From NCBI GenBank assembly GCA_016870595.1, contig VGBI01000017.1, positions 1-35,740 on the forward strand: 35,740 bases of DNA, in the 5' to 3' direction. The notes under the pieces are model-generated. The model had not been told where the DNA came from. It saw only the letters and a list, made by a program, of their open reading frames with translations, and ran no database searches. The DNA is from Actinomycetota bacterium. GTDB taxonomy: Bacteria > Actinomycetota > Acidimicrobiia > IMCC26256 > PALSA-555. Positions within the stretch are counted from its first letter, which is position 1. Each line of letters starts with the position of its first letter. A program made the translations under genes and the position numbers. Positions 1 to 6,950 of this stretch are shown in pieces.

Positions 1-687
1 ACCGATGGGCACGCCCTCGGTGGCGAGGGTGGTGTAGTAGTCCTCGACCCAGGCCCGGGCCTCCTCGGGATCGAAGAAGGCGAAGCTGAGGGCACCGATC
101 CCGCGCTGTGCGGCCATGTGGATCGTTTCGCGGCGCGTGCAGGCGACCCACACCGGGGGATGGGGACGCTGCAGCGGCTTGGGCACGACGTTGCGGGGCG
201 GCATCGAGACGTGCTCGCCCGCGAACCCGGTGAACGGGGTCTCGGTGAGGCAGCGCAGGGTGACCCGCAGACTCTCGTCCCACTGGGCCCGCTTGTCCTC
301 GGGGTCGATGCCGAACGCGTCGAGTTCGACGGCCGCCGAGCCCTCGCCGGTGCCGAACTCCACCCGACCGCCCGAGACGATGTCGAGGGTGGCGATGCGC
401 TCGGCCTGGCGGGCGGGGTGGTTGATCGCTGCGGGCGCGTGCATGATCCCGTGCCCGAGCCGGAGGCGCTCGGTGCGCTGCGACACCGCAGCGAGGAAGA
501 CCTCGGGTGCGGAGGAGTGGCTGTACTCCTCCAGGAAGTGGTGCTCGACCAGCCAGAACGAGTCGAAGCCGTGGCGGTCGCAGAACTCGGCCTGCTCCAG
601 CGCCTCGGCGAAGACGCGGGCCTCGTCACGACCGTCGTCGCCCCAGGGCCGGGGGACCTGGTGCTCGTAGAACACTCCGAAGCGCAT
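1..687 (-). CDS. LLM-class flavin-dependent oxidoreductase (3' part outside window)
   Basis: Luciferase-like monooxygenase family protein that uses reduced flavin or F420; its substrate cannot be told from sequence. The visible 229 codons start MRFGVFYEHQVPRPWG and contain the family segments FDSFWLVEHHFLEEYSHSSAPEV, cut here as FDSFWLVEHHFLEE, then RLRLGHGIMHAPAAINHP and RIATLDIVSGGRVEFGTGEGS. These are typical TIM-barrel strands of the bacterial luciferase fold. The C-terminal part lies left of base 1, so about a third of the protein is missing. Start ATG at 687 is preceded by TAGGCT 5 nt upstream, matching the leaderless promoter pattern seen across this window. It is divergent from the amidohydrolase at 764. 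Family call is firm; choice between FMN and F420 is open. Confidence 0.88.
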   Translation of the reverse strand, partial: MRFGVFYEHQVPRPWGDDGRDEARVFAEALEQAEFCDRHGFDSFWLVEHHFLEEYSHSSAPEVFLAAVSQRTERLRLGHGIMHAPAAINHPARQAERIATLDIVSGGRVEFGTGEGSAAVELDAFGIDPEDKRAQWDESLRVTLRCLTETPFTGFAGEHVSMPPRNVVPKPLQRPHPPVWVACTRRETIHMAAQRGIGALSFAFFDPEEARAWVEDYYTTLATEGVPIG

Positions 688-763
688 GCCCGAGCCTATT
701 CGGATCCACGGGGTGCCCGGCGCGTCCCCCGGACGGACGGTCCGCCTGTGCCAGCATGGCGCC
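688..763. promoter_or_regulatory. Divergent leaderless-type promoter pair, LLM gene / amidohydrolase
   Basis: This 76-bp gap holds TAGGCT on the minus strand (698-693), 5 nt before the ATG at 687, and CAGCAT on the plus strand (752-757), 6 nt before the GTG at 764. Both fit a -10 hexamer placed so that transcription would begin at the start codon. No Shine-Dalgarno sequence is seen on either side. No clear -35 was found. Confidence 0.5.
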
Positions 764-1972
764 GTGGCGCTGCCCCGCATCATCTCGGTCGACGACCACG
801 TGGTCGAGCCGCCCGACCTGTGGTCGAGTCGACTCCCGGCCGGGCTCCGGGACCGGGGGCCCCGGGTCGTCCGGGAGAAGGCGGCGTTCGGGTTCGCCGG
901 AGGGGTGTTCTCGTTCGAGCGCGACGCACCCGACGGCGACTGGTGCGACATCTGGCTGTACGACGACCTCGTCTACCCGTTCCCGAAGCTGTCGGCGGCC
1001 GTGGGCTTCCCCGACCTCGACAACACGCCGGTGACCTTCGACGAGATCCGGCCCGGGTGCTGGCAGCAGACGGCCCGCCTCGCCGACATGGACGCGAACT
1101 GGACCGACGCCTCCCTGTGCTTCCCGAACGTGCTGCCCCGCTTCGCGGGCCAGGCGTTCCTCGAGCGGCCCGACAAGGAGCTCGCGCTCGCCTGCGTGCG
1201 GGCCTACAACGACTGGATGATCGACGAGTGGTGCGCGGGCGCCGGACGGGGGCGGCTGATCCCGCTGACGATCGTGCCGCTCTGGGATGCGCACCTCGCC
1301 GCGGCCGAGATCCGGCGCTGCGCCGACAAGGGGAGTCACGCGGTCGCCTTCACCGAGAACCCTCAGCCGCTCGGGCTCCCGTCGATCCACGACCGGGACC
1401 GGTTCTGGGACCCGTTCTTCACGGCCTGCGCCGAGACCGACACCGTGGTCAACATGCACATCGGGTCGTCGTCGAAGATGCCCGCGACCTCACCCGACGC
1501 CCCGTTCATCGTGTCGTCGACGCTCACGTTCTCGAACGCGATGGGCTCGTTCTGCGACTTCATCTTCTCGGGCACCCTCGAGCGCTTCCCCGACCTGCGC
1601 ATCGCGTACTCCGAGGGCCAGGTCGGGTGGGCGCCCTACGTGATCGAGCGGGCCGACAAGCTCTGGGCCGAGCGTGGGGCCACCGGGTTCGGCTCCGCGC
1701 TCCCGCACCCGCCGAGCAGCTACGTCGCCGACCGGATCCACTTCTGCCTCTTCGACGACGAGGTCGGGCTCGCCAACCGCGACCGCGTGGGCATGGGCCA
1801 GCTCATGTTCGAGGTCGATTACCCCCACGCCGACAGCACGTTCCCCCACAGTTGCGAGACGGCGGAGCGGATCTGCGACGCGGCCGGACTCGACGAGCGG
1901 GAGCGCTACCTGCTGCTGCGCGGGAACGCGATCCGGGCGTACCGGCTCGACCGCTACGGCATCGACGCCTGA
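764..1972 (+). CDS. Amidohydrolase family metal-dependent hydrolase (amidohydrolase 2 type)
   Basis: A 402-aa TIM-barrel hydrolase or decarboxylase of the amidohydrolase-2 family (Pfam PF04909 type). Visible metal-ligand candidates are the N-terminal SVDDHVVEPPDLW (D10, D11, H12), VNMHIGSSSKMP in the middle, and EVDYPHADSTFPHS near the C-terminus. Relatives act on aromatic acids, cyclic amides and similar carbon sources; the substrate here is unknown. GTG at 764 is chosen over the ATG at 686 because the extra 26 residues look non-coding and CAGCAT sits 6 nt before the GTG. The 3' end overlaps the convergent selenoprotein gene by 19 bp. Confidence 0.85.
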   Translation: MALPRIISVDDHVVEPPDLWSSRLPAGLRDRGPRVVREKAAFGFAGGVFSFERDAPDGDWCDIWLYDDLVYPFPKLSAAVGFPDLDNTPVTFDEIRPGCWQQTARLADMDANWTDASLCFPNVLPRFAGQAFLERPDKELALACVRAYNDWMIDEWCAGAGRGRLIPLTIVPLWDAHLAAAEIRRCADKGSHAVAFTENPQPLGLPSIHDRDRFWDPFFTACAETDTVVNMHIGSSSKMPATSPDAPFIVSSTLTFSNAMGSFCDFIFSGTLERFPDLRIAYSEGQVGWAPYVIERADKLWAERGATGFGSALPHPPSSYVADRIHFCLFDDEVGLANRDRVGMGQLMFEVDYPHADSTFPHSCETAERICDAAGLDERERYLLLRGNAIRAYRLDRYGIDA

Positions 1973-2514
1973 TCGGCGCCGAGCAGACGGTCGCGCACCA
2001 CCGGGGCCAGCGCACCGGCGAGCTCGGCGATCTCGGCCTCGGACCAGGTGGCGGTGGGGATCCAGGGGTAGTCGACGGTGATCATCGGGTAGTCGGGGTG
2101 CCCGCTGATCCGGGCGATCGCCCCGGCCGATTCCCGCAGCTCGTGGTGCACGATGCACACCGTCGGGATCCCCGCCCACTCGAGCTCCACGGCGTCCCGC
2201 AAACTGCGGGCACTGCAGCTCCCTCAGCCGCCGAAGCCGGTGATGGCGACGGTGGCTCCCTCGGTCAACCGGGACCAGTCCCCGGGATCCGGTGGCACCG
2301 AGACCCCGGCCTTCACCACCTTCACCACGCCGGCCAGGTCCACCAGCGTGGCGAGTTCGGCGGCCAGTGCGTCGAGGAAGCGCTCGCTGTGGCCGAGGCC
2401 GTTCACCACGAGGCCGAGGCGGGCCCCGGCGAGCGACGCGGGCCGCTCGGCCAGGCGTCGGGCCCGCGGTGCGGACGGCGGGCCGCCGGTGGGGTCGAGG
2501 GCGACGATGCTCAC
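1954..2514 (-). CDS. UGSC family selenoprotein (in-frame UGA = Sec97)
   Basis: A 186-aa protein if the in-frame TGA at 2226-2224 is read as selenocysteine. The upstream part (GARLGLVVNGLGHSERF, then ATVAITGFGG) and downstream part (GSCSARSLRDAVELEWAG, then IPTVCIVHHE) join in one frame around the TGA, giving the redox motif U-G-S-C at 97-100. A motif of this kind is known from a bacterial selenoprotein family named for it. Coding character is equally strong on both sides of the TGA, and a SECIS-like hairpin follows it, so a pseudogene is unlikely. GTG at 2514 overlaps the upstream partner gene's stop by 4 bp (GTGA), implying translational coupling. The pattern UGxC followed by a helix and AGIPTV also recalls the Sec site of glycine-reductase protein B (inference). 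Conventional gene callers would break this gene in two. Confidence 0.85.
2196..2210 (-). promoter_or_regulatory. SECIS-like hairpin after the UGSC UGA
   Basis: On the minus strand CCCGC (2210-2206) pairs perfectly with GCGGG (2200-2196) around the loop AGTTT (2205-2201). The loop lies 19-23 nt after the UGA, inside the usual window for bacterial SECIS elements, and has a G at its second position. A bulged G followed by GT/AC pairs could lengthen the stem. In bacteria this element lies within the coding sequence and binds SelB. Confidence 0.6.
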
Positions 2515-3557
2515 GGCGTGAGCGTAACCCGCTCCACCGGCCGGGTCACGGCCCACGCGAGGTGGGGGAAGAGAATCCAGGTCTCGGCCATGCCGGCGCC
2601 GCCGGCCCCGACGATCAGGATGTTGGCGGGGGCGCCGAGGTTGACCCAGCGGTCGCGCGGCGCGGCCGTGGGGGCGGTGAGCCGGGGCCAGAGGTACTCC
2701 TGCATCCGCTCCTTCGACCACCCGGCGTCGACGAAGAAGCGCTGGTGCTCCTTGCCCACCACGTACACGACGTTGATGCCGTCGCCGAGGAACGCGTCGC
2801 CCGACATCCCGTGGACACGGGTCTCGGCGACCAGCGAGTCGCACACCCCTTCGGGGGTCCGGCTGGTGGAGTCCCACGCCGAGATCATCCGCATCACCGA
2901 GTGCACGGTGACCGCGCTCTCGTCGGGCGCAAAGCCCCGCTGCACGTGGAGCGGCCGCCAGCCCGGCACGGTCTCGTCCTCGCCGAAGCAGAACGAGTAG
3001 CGCAGCGGCCACGAGAAGGTCGCCCGGTCCAGCCCCCCGGGCACGGCGCGGCAGGCGTTGCGGATCACGAGGCGCAGGGCGCGGCCGATGGACGCGTTGG
3101 CCCGGAAGCCCGGACCCAGGCACCCGGCGCCGGACGCGATGCCGAGCTCCCCGCACACGGGACCGTTGACGATGACCGCGTGGGCGGCGCCCGAGAGGGT
3201 CCCGGTGGTCGAGTGGCAGTTGCCGTGCTCGTCGAGGTGGGCCCGGACCGCCGCGACCACCACCGGGAAGTGCTCGGGGCGGCACCCGGCCATGACCGCG
3301 TTCACCGCCGCGAGCTCGGCGGTCACGGTCACCTCCCGGGTCGGCACGGCGCCGAGGACGGCGTCGGGGGCCAGGCCGACGGTGGCCAGACAGGCGGCCA
3401 CCCGCTCCGGCGTGGCCGGGACCACGGGGAGGCCGTCGGTCCAACCCTGGTCGTGGGCGGCCTCGCGGAACGCCTCCTCGTCGGGCCAGGCGGAGCGGGG
3501 GGTGCCGGACGGCCCGCCGGATGCGGGGGCCGCCGGGGTGGGCGCGGGCGGGACCAT
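2511..3557 (-). CDS. Unrecognised Cys-rich partner protein of the UGSC selenoprotein
   Basis: A 348-aa protein without a domain I can name. It begins with a Pro/Ala-rich stretch, then GWTDGLPVVPATPERV, NAVMAGCRPEHFPVVV, HGNCHSTTGTLSG, GPVCGELGIASGAGCLGPGF, RYSFCFGEDETVPGW, GVCDSLVAETRVHG and a glycine-rich NILIVGAGGAGMAE near the C-terminus. Seven or more cysteines lie in conserved-looking glycine contexts, suggesting thiol chemistry or metal binding. It is the first gene of a two-gene operon with the selenoprotein (GTGA overlap), so the two proteins probably work together. ATG at 3557 is preferred over the ATG at 3593 because TACCGT lies exactly 6 nt upstream. No signal peptide is seen, so it is probably cytoplasmic. 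Function unknown. Confidence 0.8.
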   Translation of the reverse strand: MVPPAPTPAAPASGGPSGTPRSAWPDEEAFREAAHDQGWTDGLPVVPATPERVAACLATVGLAPDAVLGAVPTREVTVTAELAAVNAVMAGCRPEHFPVVVAAVRAHLDEHGNCHSTTGTLSGAAHAVIVNGPVCGELGIASGAGCLGPGFRANASIGRALRLVIRNACRAVPGGLDRATFSWPLRYSFCFGEDETVPGWRPLHVQRGFAPDESAVTVHSVMRMISAWDSTSRTPEGVCDSLVAETRVHGMSGDAFLGDGINVVYVVGKEHQRFFVDAGWSKERMQEYLWPRLTAPTAAPRDRWVNLGAPANILIVGAGGAGMAETWILFPHLAWAVTRPVERVTLTP

Positions 3558-3694
3558 CGCCGGACGGTATCCCACGCGATCGGCCCCCGGCACCCGGCAC
3601 GCGGCACGCGGATGACACCCGATCGGCGCCGCGGCCTGCCAACCTGGGGACCCCGGAGGACGGGGCTGCTCCCGCTGGCGTCGACGAGGATCCG
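3558..3694. promoter_or_regulatory. Divergent promoter region, UGSC operon / beta-propeller lipoprotein
   Basis: On the minus strand TACCGT (3569-3564) sits 6 nt before the ATG at 3557 and is the likely -10 of the selenoprotein operon. On the plus strand a possible -10, CAACCT (3640-3645), precedes a leader of about 40 nt that ends with GAGGA before the GTG at 3695. Around 3588-3611 there are short imperfect repeats of the form CGGCACC/G. A 28-codon ORF at about 3612-3698 is not supported as a gene. Confidence 0.4.
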
Positions 3695-4936
3695 GTGACG
3701 AACCTACGAGTGTTCCGATGGGCGGTCGTGGCCCTGATCGTGTTCGGCGTGGTGGTGGTGGCCTGTGGCGGCACCGACGACCCGACCAGCCGCTCGGTGT
3801 CGAACCCTCTCGTGCGCGGTAACGGCGCCACCCCGGCCACGACGCCGCCGGTGGTGATCAAGACGGTCCCGGGCATGCCGCCGGTCGTCGACCCGACCAA
3901 CCTCTACAGCGAGACCACTGCGACCAAGGTGCTCGACTTCGTCCGCGACGACCTTCCGCGGGTGTACGTGCCCAACCGGGCCGAGAACACCGTCTCGGTC
4001 ATCGATCCCAACACCATGCAGGTCATCGACAAGTTCCCGGTCGGGATCAACCCGCAGCACATCGTGCCCTCGTGGGACATGAAGACGCTGTGGGTCACCA
4101 ACACCGCCGAAGGGCGCACCGACGGCAGCCTCACGCCGATCGACCCCCAGACCGGCAAGCGGTCCGGGCCCGACGTCCCCGTCGACGACCCCTACAACAT
4201 GTACTTCTCGCCCGACGGGAAGTCGGCCATCGTGGTCGCCGAGGCGTACAAGCGCCTCGACTTCCGCGACCCGAAGACCATGGCGCTGCAGAAGTCGGTC
4301 GAGACGCCGAACTGCGGTGGCGTGAATCACGGCGAGTTCGCCATCGACGGCACCTGGGCGATCTTCACCTGCGAGTTCGCCGGGGCGCTGGTCAAGATCG
4401 ACATGACCACCGGGCAGGTCGTCTCGTACCTCCAGCTCACCGGGGGCGGGATGCCCCAGGACATCCGTCTGTCGCCCGACGGGACGATGCTCTACGTCGC
4501 CGAGATGGTGCGCAGCGGCGTGTACCTCGTCGACCCGGTGACCTTCACCGAGAAGGGGTTCATCCCGACCGGCACCGGGGCCCACGGGCTGTACCCGAGC
4601 CGTGACGCCTCGGTGCTCTACGTCGCCAACCGCGGGTCGACCCGCATCGGCGGCCCCCCCAACGGGCAGGGGAGCGTCTCGGTGCTCGACTGGCGCAACG
4701 GCAACAAGATCGTGGCCACCTGGCCCACTCCCGGGGGCGGGAGCCCCGACATGGGCGGGGTCAGCGCCGACGGCACCAAGCTCTGGCTCGCCGGGCGCTA
4801 CGACAACGAGGTCTACGCCATCGACACCCGGACGGGGGAGTACGCCGTGATCCCCGTGGGTCGCGAGCCCCACGGCCTCGCCGTGTGGCCCCAGCCCGGG
4901 CGGTACTCCCTCGGGCACACCGCGAACATGCGGTGA
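3695..4936 (+). CDS. YVTN-type beta-propeller lipoprotein
   Basis: A 413-aa secreted repeat protein. The N-terminus (TNLRVFRWAVVALIVFG, then VVVVACGG) is a signal peptide with a lipobox-like VVAC, so it is probably a lipoprotein. The rest is a run of YVTN/NHL-like blades: PRVYVPNRAENTVSVIDP, TLWVTNTAEG, MYFSPDGKSAIVV, DIRLSPDGTMLYVAEMV, VLYVANRGSTR, GVSADGTKLWLAGRYDNEVY. Such propellers serve as binding scaffolds or as enzymes with small active sites; no active site is evident here. GTG at 3695 is chosen because it begins the signal peptide and follows GAGGATCCG. The zinc-ribbon gene starts 3 nt after the stop. Confidence 0.85.
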   Translation: MTNLRVFRWAVVALIVFGVVVVACGGTDDPTSRSVSNPLVRGNGATPATTPPVVIKTVPGMPPVVDPTNLYSETTATKVLDFVRDDLPRVYVPNRAENTVSVIDPNTMQVIDKFPVGINPQHIVPSWDMKTLWVTNTAEGRTDGSLTPIDPQTGKRSGPDVPVDDPYNMYFSPDGKSAIVVAEAYKRLDFRDPKTMALQKSVETPNCGGVNHGEFAIDGTWAIFTCEFAGALVKIDMTTGQVVSYLQLTGGGMPQDIRLSPDGTMLYVAEMVRSGVYLVDPVTFTEKGFIPTGTGAHGLYPSRDASVLYVANRGSTRIGGPPNGQGSVSVLDWRNGNKIVATWPTPGGGSPDMGGVSADGTKLWLAGRYDNEVYAIDTRTGEYAVIPVGREPHGLAVWPQPGRYSLGHTANMR

Positions 4937-4939
4937 TCC

Positions 4940-5155
4940 ATGGCCCCCGTGACCGACGCCGACGACCTCGCCCCCCGGGACTGGGACTGCCTCCGGTGCG
5001 GGCGGATCGAGCCCATGGTGTTCCGGGGCCTGTGCGGTGGGTGCCGTGACGCGGTCCGGACCGGGGCCCGGCGTGAGCGCCGGGACGTGGCCGTGGCCGA
5101 CTACGAGCCCAAGATGAACGTGACCCCGAACGCGGTGGCACTCAAGGACGACTGA
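4940..5155 (+). CDS. Small zinc-ribbon-like protein
   Basis: A 71-aa protein with two CxxC pairs, C17/C20 and C32/C35, in the arrangement CLRCG-x10-LCGGC, as in a small treble-clef or rubredoxin-like zinc ribbon. The following region is Arg-rich, which could allow nucleic-acid or protein contact. It starts 3 nt after the beta-propeller gene and is probably co-transcribed, though the products would sit in different compartments. Function unknown. Its stop codon lies at the edge of an inverted repeat that may be a terminator. Confidence 0.6.
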   Translation: MAPVTDADDLAPRDWDCLRCGRIEPMVFRGLCGGCRDAVRTGARRERRDVAVADYEPKMNVTPNAVALKDD

Positions 5156-5169
5156 CCCCGGTCGGGGTC
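5154..5169 (+). terminator. Possible hairpin terminator without a U-tract
   Basis: GACCCCG-GT-CGGGGTC forms a perfect 7-bp inverted repeat that starts in the stop codon of the zinc-ribbon gene. There is no run of T after it, so intrinsic termination is only a suggestion. It separates this operon from the WS/DGAT promoter. Confidence 0.35.
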
Positions 5170-5253
5170 GCGGGTCCGGTCGCCGAGGGCTTGGGCCCCG
5201 TCGGCGGGGAAGCGGGAGGCGCACGGCCCTGTCGGTGGGCCGGCGGCCTGTCG

Positions 5254-5259
5254 TAGCAT
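5254..5259 (+). promoter_or_regulatory. Leaderless -10 for WS/DGAT gene
   Basis: TAGCAT lies 6 nt (CCGCGG) before the GTG at 5266. There is no Shine-Dalgarno sequence in the gap, consistent with an mRNA that begins at the start codon. Confidence 0.5.
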
Positions 5260-5265
5260 CCGCGG

Positions 5266-6702
5266 GTGGCCGCGCCGCCCAAACCGCCGGACCCGGGCCT
5301 GCGCCCGGTCGTGGGGATCGACGCCGCCTTCCTGCGCACCGAGACCGCGAGCACGCTGTGGCACGTGGTCGGCATCATCGTCCTGGACGACCGCACGGCC
5401 TCGGCCCCGTTCGACGCCGAGATGCTCCGCCGGGTGCTGGCGCCCCGCCTCGGCGCGGTGGAGGTGCTGCGCCGGCGGCTGGTGGACGGTCCGGTGGGGG
5501 TGGCGGGGGCCCAGTGGCAGCTCGGCGACGTGGACCTCGACCTCCACGTCCGGGGGGTACGGCTGCCGGACGGCGCCGACCTCGCCGAGGTCGCCGCGTT
5601 GGCGGGCGAGATCGCGGGTCGCCCCCTGCCTCGTGACCGGCCCCTCTGGGAGTTCACCGTGGTCGACGGCCTCGCCGACGGTCGCAAGGCGCTGGTCGCG
5701 AAGGTCCACCACTCCCTCGTCGACGGGGTCGCAGCGGTGGGCGTCCTCGGCGCGCTGTTCGGCGCCGCCCCCGAGGCGCCGCCGCTACGCACCCCGACCC
5801 CGGCGACCCCGCCTGCGACCGTGGATCCTCGGATCCACCTGGGCGCGGTGGCCCGCACCGCGCTCGACCAGCCGGCGGTGGTCGCCCGGGCGGTGACCCG
5901 CCTGGCCCGCTCGGGGTGGCGGCTGTTGCGCGCCGCACCCGGTCGGGCCCCGGTGCCGGCACTGCCCTTCACGGCGCCGCGCACCTGCCTGTCCCGCTCG
6001 ATCACCCCGGACCGTGCGGCAGCCTTCGCGGAGTTCGACCTCGTTGCGCTCGACGAGGTGCGCGCCGCCTTCGACGTGACCTTCAACGACGTCGCCCTCG
6101 CGCTCACCGCCGGGGTGCTGCGTACCTGGCTGGCCGAGGCGGGCGACGTCCCCGACCGCCCACTCGTGAGTGCGGTGCCGACCTCGGTGCGCCGGGGCGC
6201 CGACGCCCGGGGCGGCAACGAGGTCTCGGTGCTCTTCGGGGCCCTCCCGGTCCATCTCCCCGACGCCGGGGACCGCCTCGCCTTCGTGGCCGAGCAGATG
6301 CCGCGGGCCAAGGCGCTCTACGAGCAGGTCGGGCCCCGGACCCTGCCCGCTCTGGCGCTGGTGGCACCGTGGAACGTCGCCGCCGCGGTGTTCCGGGCCT
6401 ACTCCGACCTCGGCCTGGCCGACCGGCTGCCCCCGGCGGTGAACCTCGTCTGCACCAGCGTTCCCGGACCCGGGCTGCCGCTCTACTGCGGTGAGGCCCG
6501 CATGGACGCGATGTTCCCCCTCGGTCCGATCTTCGACGGCGCCGCGCTGAACGCAACCGTCATCACATACAACGACCGGGTGTGCGCCGGGTTCCTCACC
6601 TGTCCCGACGTCGCGCCTCCGGTGCAGCACCTCGCCGATGCCGTGAGTGACGAAATGGCCGCGCTCGTGGCCGCGGCCCGGACCCACGATGCCCGGAGGT
6701 GA
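5266..6702 (+). CDS. Wax ester synthase / diacylglycerol acyltransferase (WS/DGAT)
   Basis: A 478-aa bifunctional acyltransferase of the WS/DGAT family, which joins acyl-CoA to diacylglycerol or fatty alcohol to make storage triacylglycerol or wax ester. The active-site motif HHxxxDG is intact as HHSLVDG at residues 148-154. The C-terminal family features are visible as GNEVSVLFGALPVHL, NLVCTSVPGPGLPLY and the late FNATVITY-like segment (LNATVITYNDRV). Length is normal for the family. It associates with the inner face of the membrane or with lipid bodies. The start is GTG with TAGCAT 6 nt upstream. The stop overlaps the SD region of the next gene, so 5266-7800 is probably one operon. Confidence 0.9.
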   Translation: MAAPPKPPDPGLRPVVGIDAAFLRTETASTLWHVVGIIVLDDRTASAPFDAEMLRRVLAPRLGAVEVLRRRLVDGPVGVAGAQWQLGDVDLDLHVRGVRLPDGADLAEVAALAGEIAGRPLPRDRPLWEFTVVDGLADGRKALVAKVHHSLVDGVAAVGVLGALFGAAPEAPPLRTPTPATPPATVDPRIHLGAVARTALDQPAVVARAVTRLARSGWRLLRAAPGRAPVPALPFTAPRTCLSRSITPDRAAAFAEFDLVALDEVRAAFDVTFNDVALALTAGVLRTWLAEAGDVPDRPLVSAVPTSVRRGADARGGNEVSVLFGALPVHLPDAGDRLAFVAEQMPRAKALYEQVGPRTLPALALVAPWNVAAAVFRAYSDLGLADRLPPAVNLVCTSVPGPGLPLYCGEARMDAMFPLGPIFDGAALNATVITYNDRVCAGFLTCPDVAPPVQHLADAVSDEMAALVAAARTHDARR

Positions 6703-6704
6703 CC

Positions 6705-6950
6705 ATGGGTGACGACGACCGCTCCACCGACGAGCCCGCCCGCGCCCGGCGGGCCCGGGCCGAGCACCCCCGCTTCGGGCATCAGATCGACGCCCTGGTC
6801 GAGGCGCTCGCGGGCGCCCGCGACCTCGGCGCCGTGGAGCGGGTCCGCGACCAGGCGCTCGATCTGCTCCGGGCGCTGCTGCAGCACCGCCACCGGGGAG
6901 CCGAGCTGCTCTACGACGCCTTCCAGATCGACGTCGAGGCCGGTGATTGA
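6705..6950 (+). CDS. Small helical protein of unknown function
   Basis: An 81-aa charged protein, mostly predicted helix (HQIDALVEALAGARDLG, then VERVRDQALDLLRALLQHRH). No family is recognised. ATG at 6705 is chosen because GGAGG (6695-6699) gives an ideal 5-nt spacing; a GTG at 6699 in the same frame is the alternative. It lies between WS/DGAT and the dioxygenase gene and overlaps the latter's GTG by 8 bp, so it is embedded in the operon and probably real. Confidence 0.6.
   Translation: MGDDDRSTDEPARARRARAEHPRFGHQIDALVEALAGARDLGAVERVRDQALDLLRALLQHRHRGAELLYDAFQIDVEAGD

Noticed and set aside
118-3000. Long plus-strand frame running through the LLM and UGSC regions
   Set aside because: Its translation is Arg/Gly/Pro/Val-rich without domains; it is the antisense shadow of the real minus-strand genes in very GC-rich DNA.
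3612-3698. 28-codon ORF before the beta-propeller gene
   Set aside because: No ribosome-binding site, Arg-rich composition, and it overlaps the likely leader of the next gene.
2224-3900. 558-aa minus-strand frame ending at the UGSC TGA
   Set aside because: Only its last 96 codons are real; the rest is a shadow of the 348-aa gene. The true gene starts at GTG 2514 and reads through the TGA.
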